A stretch of DNA of 35,232 nucleotides from Pseudomonadota bacterium (GTDB lineage: Bacteria > Pseudomonadota > Gammaproteobacteria > Burkholderiales > Rhodocyclaceae). A model generated the notes under the pieces. The model saw only the letters and a list, made by a program, of their open reading frames with translations. It made no database searches and was not told the DNA's origin. Made by a program: the position numbers and the translations under genes. The stretch covers positions 1 to 35,232 of the forward strand of contig JAGTRU010000046.1 in assembly GCA_018261905.1 (NCBI GenBank), read 5' to 3'. Of this stretch, positions 32,438 through 35,232 are shown one piece after another (the stretch's first letter is position 1; each line of letters begins with the position of its first letter).

Positions 32438-33597
32438 CCGTTGCCAATCGCAATCCCGACCAGGGTCTGATTGACATGTACGCCACGGAACTGTTCTCCG
32501 TAGGTACTGAAACCGGTCGTGTTATTTTGCCTTAGCACCTCACCGACACGCCCTGCAAGCCGGCTCTGCCTGATTTCCAGCGTCCGCGACACACATTCGT
32601 AAGCCAGCACGAGTTGTGGCCGGCCGATTTGTGCACGTATTTCCCAAAAGGCGCGCTCGAGATTGCTCAACAGATCAACCCCCTTCGCCACCCGGAACAC
32701 CAGACCGTTCTCGATGGCACAGAAAAAAGTCAGACTGCCATCGGCATGGACTTTCTGGATCGCGCGCACATAGTTGGTACCGTTGACCAGTACGACGATG
32801 GGCGACGCGGCAAAGTGCTGCGGACTGAGATCGCCGACGCTGACGCCGAGAATTTCCGCATATACCTCGGCAGCGGGAAGGCCGTTGATTTCCTTGACGA
32901 CACGCCGAAAAGTATCAGCTTCGGTAACGACCAACCGTTCCTCGCCAGCGACAAAGTGCTGTGTCATGAATAGTTTGAACGGCAGCCGAGTGGCAACCAG
33001 AATCAGCGCAGCACTATCGGAACGAAATTGCCCGTCGAAATAGACAAGGGTCTCGCCAAACCCCTCCCCGCCCCCAGCCGAGCCGCCGACCAGCGGGATC
33101 TTGCCGAGCGCACTCTGCAAGGCACAGGTCAACTGTTCTTCGCGTAACGACAAACCATCGCTCAGCAATAACGCAAAGCAGTGATCAGGCACCGCCTGCG
33201 GCTCACGATTTTTTAGTTTTGGCAACAAATCGGCGACCAGGGCTTGGCCGCTTGTCGTTTCAAATTGCTGCAATCCGGCGATGCTGCCACTGACTATATT
33301 GAAAGCGCTGGCCGAGAAACTCACCCCACTCAAACTGTGCTCGTGATAGCCGAGCGGCCCGATCTCGCCCGCCGTTGTACAACCGACGACCAGAATTCCC
33401 GAGAACAAAGTCCGCATTTCCTCGGCCAACACGGCCAAATCATACTTGCTGCAGCAAAAGAAAATGACCAGCGCCATATCCGGCTGCAGCACCGCCGAAT
33501 GAAACTCACGAGCCGCTTGGCGCGCATCCGCCTGGCACGACTGCCCGCGAAGTATGCTGTTGCGCTGCCCCGGCGGGGTTAGGTGTACTTTTTCCAT
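32434..33597 (-). CDS. FIST sensory protein
   Basis: This 387-aa soluble protein has FIST N (residues about 30-225) and FIST C (about 230-370) domains, known as a likely small-ligand sensor coupled to signal transduction. Landmarks are VVGCTTAGEIGP near 70, LLSDGLSLREEQL near 145, PLVGGSAGGGEGFG near 168 and a C-terminal segment with LVLAYECVSRTLEI. No output domain is fused to it. Its stop overlaps the start of the PAS/GGDEF/EAL gene by 4 nt, so the two are probably made in fixed ratio and act as sensor and effector. FIST proteins elsewhere are often fused to or next to kinases and receptors, which supports this reading. Confidence 0.9.
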   Translation of the reverse strand: MEKVHLTPPGQRNSILRGQSCQADARQAAREFHSAVLQPDMALVIFFCCSKYDLAVLAEEMRTLFSGILVVGCTTAGEIGPLGYHEHSLSGVSFSASAFNIVSGSIAGLQQFETTSGQALVADLLPKLKNREPQAVPDHCFALLLSDGLSLREEQLTCALQSALGKIPLVGGSAGGGEGFGETLVYFDGQFRSDSAALILVATRLPFKLFMTQHFVAGEERLVVTEADTFRRVVKEINGLPAAEVYAEILGVSVGDLSPQHFAASPIVVLVNGTNYVRAIQKVHADGSLTFFCAIENGLVFRVAKGVDLLSNLERAFWEIRAQIGRPQLVLAYECVSRTLEIRQSRLAGRVGEVLRQNNTTGFSTYGEQFRGVHVNQTLVGIAIGNG

Positions 33598-33692
33598 AAA
33601 TGCATCCTACGCCAATCGCGGTATACGGTTGGGGAGCGAGACCAATACCGACAGGGAACTACTTTCCATCGCGGCCGTGGTTTCAATAAGCC

Positions 33693-33858
33693 AGAAAACG
33701 CAATTAAACCGCAGAGACGCAGAGATGCGAAGGAAAGACAAGGCTTGCCTTGATTATTCAGCCCCCTTCTACACCTTCTGGGTGAGCCGTGAAAACGTTG
33801 CAAGCAACTGCTTTCTTGTTCTTCTCTGCGCCTTTGCGACTCTGCGGTGAGGTTTCTT
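33693..33858. repeat. Palindromic dispersed repeat, copy 2
   Basis: This ~166-bp element is the same as copy 1 at 3416-3575, in the same orientation. The left end AAACCGCAGAGACGCAGAGA and the complement of the right end TCTGCGCCTTTGCGACTCTGCGG form imperfect terminal inverted repeats. There is no transposase ORF. It lies in the 281-bp gap between cheW (20 nt from its stop) and the FIST gene. The rest of the gap (33598-33692) probably holds the FIST promoter, but I cannot place one with confidence. Confidence 0.8.
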
Positions 33859-33878
33859 TGGCTAAGACAACCGCCCCC

Positions 33879-34448
33879 TCAACTGGTTGCCAGCGTTGCC
33901 GATTGCCCGATGTTGGCAACGACAGCGACTTCTTCCACTGACAACACCCGATTCAAATCGAGGATGACGACGAATTTGCCGTTGATCTTGCCCATGCTCT
34001 TGATGAAATCGTTGCGGATGCGGGCGCCGAATTCCGGTGGCGGCTCGATGTCGCCGTCAGCAATTTCCAGCACCTCGCTGACCGCATCGACGACCACCCC
34101 CATTTGCTGCTGGCTGCCGTTGGCTGCTTCGCTATCGACGATGACGATGCAGGTCCGCTTGCTGATTTCGCGCGCCACTCGACCGAAGCGGGCCGCCAGG
34201 TCCACCACCGGCACCACTGCGCCGCGCAGGTTGAGGACGCCGCGAATGAAGGGCGGCGTCATCGGCACGTCGGTCACGAAACCGTACTCGATGATCTCGC
34301 GGATGGCCAGGATGCCGATGGCGAACATTTCCTCGGCGAGCAGAAACGTCAGGTACTGCTGCTGCTCCGTCGCGGCCGGCCCGCCATCCCGGCCGACCAG
34401 CGCCTTGCCGGCCGGTGCTTTGGCCACTTGCATTTCGGTCGTTGTCAT
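33879..34448 (-). CDS. cheW: Chemotaxis coupling protein CheW
   Basis: This 189-aa adaptor links receptors to the CheA kinase. A CheW domain spans residues about 28-178. Its landmarks are YLTFLLAEEMFAIGILAIREIIEY, the canonical PPFIRGVLNLRGAVVPVVDLAARFG, and MGVVVDAVSEVLEI. A ~27-residue Ala/Gly-rich N-terminal extension precedes the domain. GAGGAGGGCGCG lies just upstream of ATG. It begins 12 nt after the MCP stop and is probably cotranscribed with it. No cheA is in the window. A dispersed repeat begins 20 nt beyond its stop. Confidence 0.95.
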   Translation of the reverse strand: MTTTEMQVAKAPAGKALVGRDGGPAATEQQQYLTFLLAEEMFAIGILAIREIIEYGFVTDVPMTPPFIRGVLNLRGAVVPVVDLAARFGRVAREISKRTCIVIVDSEAANGSQQQMGVVVDAVSEVLEIADGDIEPPPEFGARIRNDFIKSMGKINGKFVVILDLNRVLSVEEVAVVANIGQSATLATS

Positions 34449-34460
34449 CGCGCCCTCCTC

Positions 34461-35232
34461 TCAGAAGCGAACGAAGTCGACTTCGTGTTCGCCCGTTGTG
34501 CCATTACTTTTTTTCTTTGCACTCGCCGAGCTGCGTACGGCGCCCGGCTTGCCGGCAGCGCTACCCGCTTTGGCGACAAGCGGACGGGCCACCGCAGCCT
34601 GGGACTTGCCGCCGGCGATGGTGAAGAAACTCATCAGTTCCTGCAGATTGACCGCCTGACCGCTCATTTCCTCGGCCGTCGCAGCCAGCTCCTCGGACGC
34701 CGAGGCATTCTGCTGGGTAATCTGGCTCAATTGCCCCATCGCGGTATTCACCTGGTCCACTCCGACAGTCTGCTCCTGCGAGGCAGCGGTGATTTCCTGC
34801 ACCAGGTCGGCGGTCTTGCGCGTCGCCGGGACGATTTCGTCGAGCAACTTGCCCGCCCTCTCGGCCAGGCCGACGCTGTTGCCGGCCAGTTGGCCGATTT
34901 CCTGCGCTGCGATCTGGCTGCGTTCGGCGAGTTTCCTCACCTCGGCGGCGACCACCGCGAAGCCCTTGCCGTGTTCCCCGGCCCGTGCCGCTTCGATCGC
35001 CGCATTCAAGGCCAGCAGGTTGGTCTGGTAGGCGATGTCGTCGATGATGCCGATCTTCTTGGCGATCTGTTTCATCGCCGCCACCGTTTCCGTCACCGCC
35101 TGCCCACCGTCGGCCGCCTTGGCCGTGCCGTCAGCCGACATGGTGTTGGCGACCTTGGCATTGTCGGTGTTCTGCCGGATCGAGGCCGACATCTGCTCGA
35201 CCGAGGCCGAGGTTTCCTCGACGCTGGCCGCC
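34461..35232 (-). CDS. Methyl-accepting chemotaxis protein, C-terminal part (partial)
   Basis: About 257 residues are visible; the 5' part, with any ligand and membrane segments, is beyond the right edge. The signalling hairpin tip reads IDDIAYQTNLLALNAAIEAA, then ARAGEHGKGFAVVAAEVRKLAERS, which binds CheA/CheW. Further helix heptads with EITAASQEQ and ASASEELAATAEEMS are likely methylation regions. A low-complexity Ala/Lys/Ser linker follows, and the last five residues, DFVRF, match the x-[HFYW]-x-x-[HFYW] pattern of CheR/CheB tether pentapeptides. Its neighbours are cheW and, further on, cheR-cheD-cheB. Confidence 0.93.
   Translation of the reverse strand, partial: AASVEETSASVEQMSASIRQNTDNAKVANTMSADGTAKAADGGQAVTETVAAMKQIAKKIGIIDDIAYQTNLLALNAAIEAARAGEHGKGFAVVAAEVRKLAERSQIAAQEIGQLAGNSVGLAERAGKLLDEIVPATRKTADLVQEITAASQEQTVGVDQVNTAMGQLSQITQQNASASEELAATAEEMSGQAVNLQELMSFFTIAGGKSQAAVARPLVAKAGSAAGKPGAVRSSASAKKKSNGTTGEHEVDFVRF

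Overview
The window looks like chromosomal DNA of a high-GC, free-living betaproteobacterium, most likely from the Rhodocyclales (Dechloromonas/Azonexus-like). This is an inference from the GC-rich coding style, the rRNA leader, the gene families (bacteriohemerythrin, c-di-GMP and chemotaxis proteins, glycolate oxidase, alternative oxidase) and the absence of any phage or plasmid backbone. No similarity search was run.

Layout. (a) 1-960, minus strand: the promoter, boxA leader and extreme 5' end of an rRNA operon that continues off the left edge, preceded by tRNA genes for Leu(CAG), Asp(GTC), Gly(GCC) and Val(GAC). (b) 1073-2975, minus: an unknown 127-aa gene and a YegD-type Hsp70 gene, headed by a decayed second copy of the tRNA-Leu 5' half with its promoter. 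(c) 2976-3578: a non-coding stretch ending in a ~160-bp palindromic repeat; a second copy sits at 33693-33858 and a remnant at 16901-16934. (d) 3579-4664, minus: alternative oxidase and OsmC. (e) 4760-5299: a relic of a secreted protein with Ig-like repeats. (f) 5414-11978, plus: a tripartite RND efflux operon with its TetR/AcrR-type repressor as last gene and a near-perfect AcrR-type operator in the promoter. (g) 12019-16983, plus: a lipoprotein, a single-domain response regulator, a CHASE-domain hybrid histidine kinase and the RNA helicase RhlE. (h) 17002-24590, minus: a PP2C phosphatase, then a compact overlapping operon hyi-gckA-glcD-glcE-glcF-HDOD. (i) 24653-26202, plus: cobalamin adenosyltransferase and a dienoyl-CoA isomerase-like crotonase. 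(j) 26210-35232, minus: a chemotaxis cluster (MCP, CheW ... CheR, CheD, CheB) split by a FIST sensor, a PAS/GAF/GGDEF/EAL protein and a bacteriohemerythrin.

How the genes work together. The hyi-glc operon oxidises glycolate to glyoxylate and handles hydroxypyruvate and glycerate, although glyoxylate carboligase and tartronate semialdehyde reductase are not in view. The right end pairs an MCP carrying a C-terminal CheR/CheB-tether-like pentapeptide with CheW and the three adaptation enzymes CheR/CheD/CheB. The module inside it could couple ligand sensing (FIST) and O2 binding (hemerythrin) to c-di-GMP turnover. The efflux operon appears to be autoregulated.

The best leads are the FIST / c-di-GMP / hemerythrin module inside the chemotaxis cluster, the captured tRNA promoter upstream of yegD, and the dispersed palindromic repeat found just beyond three gene 3' ends. 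I did not find a clearly unprecedented system.
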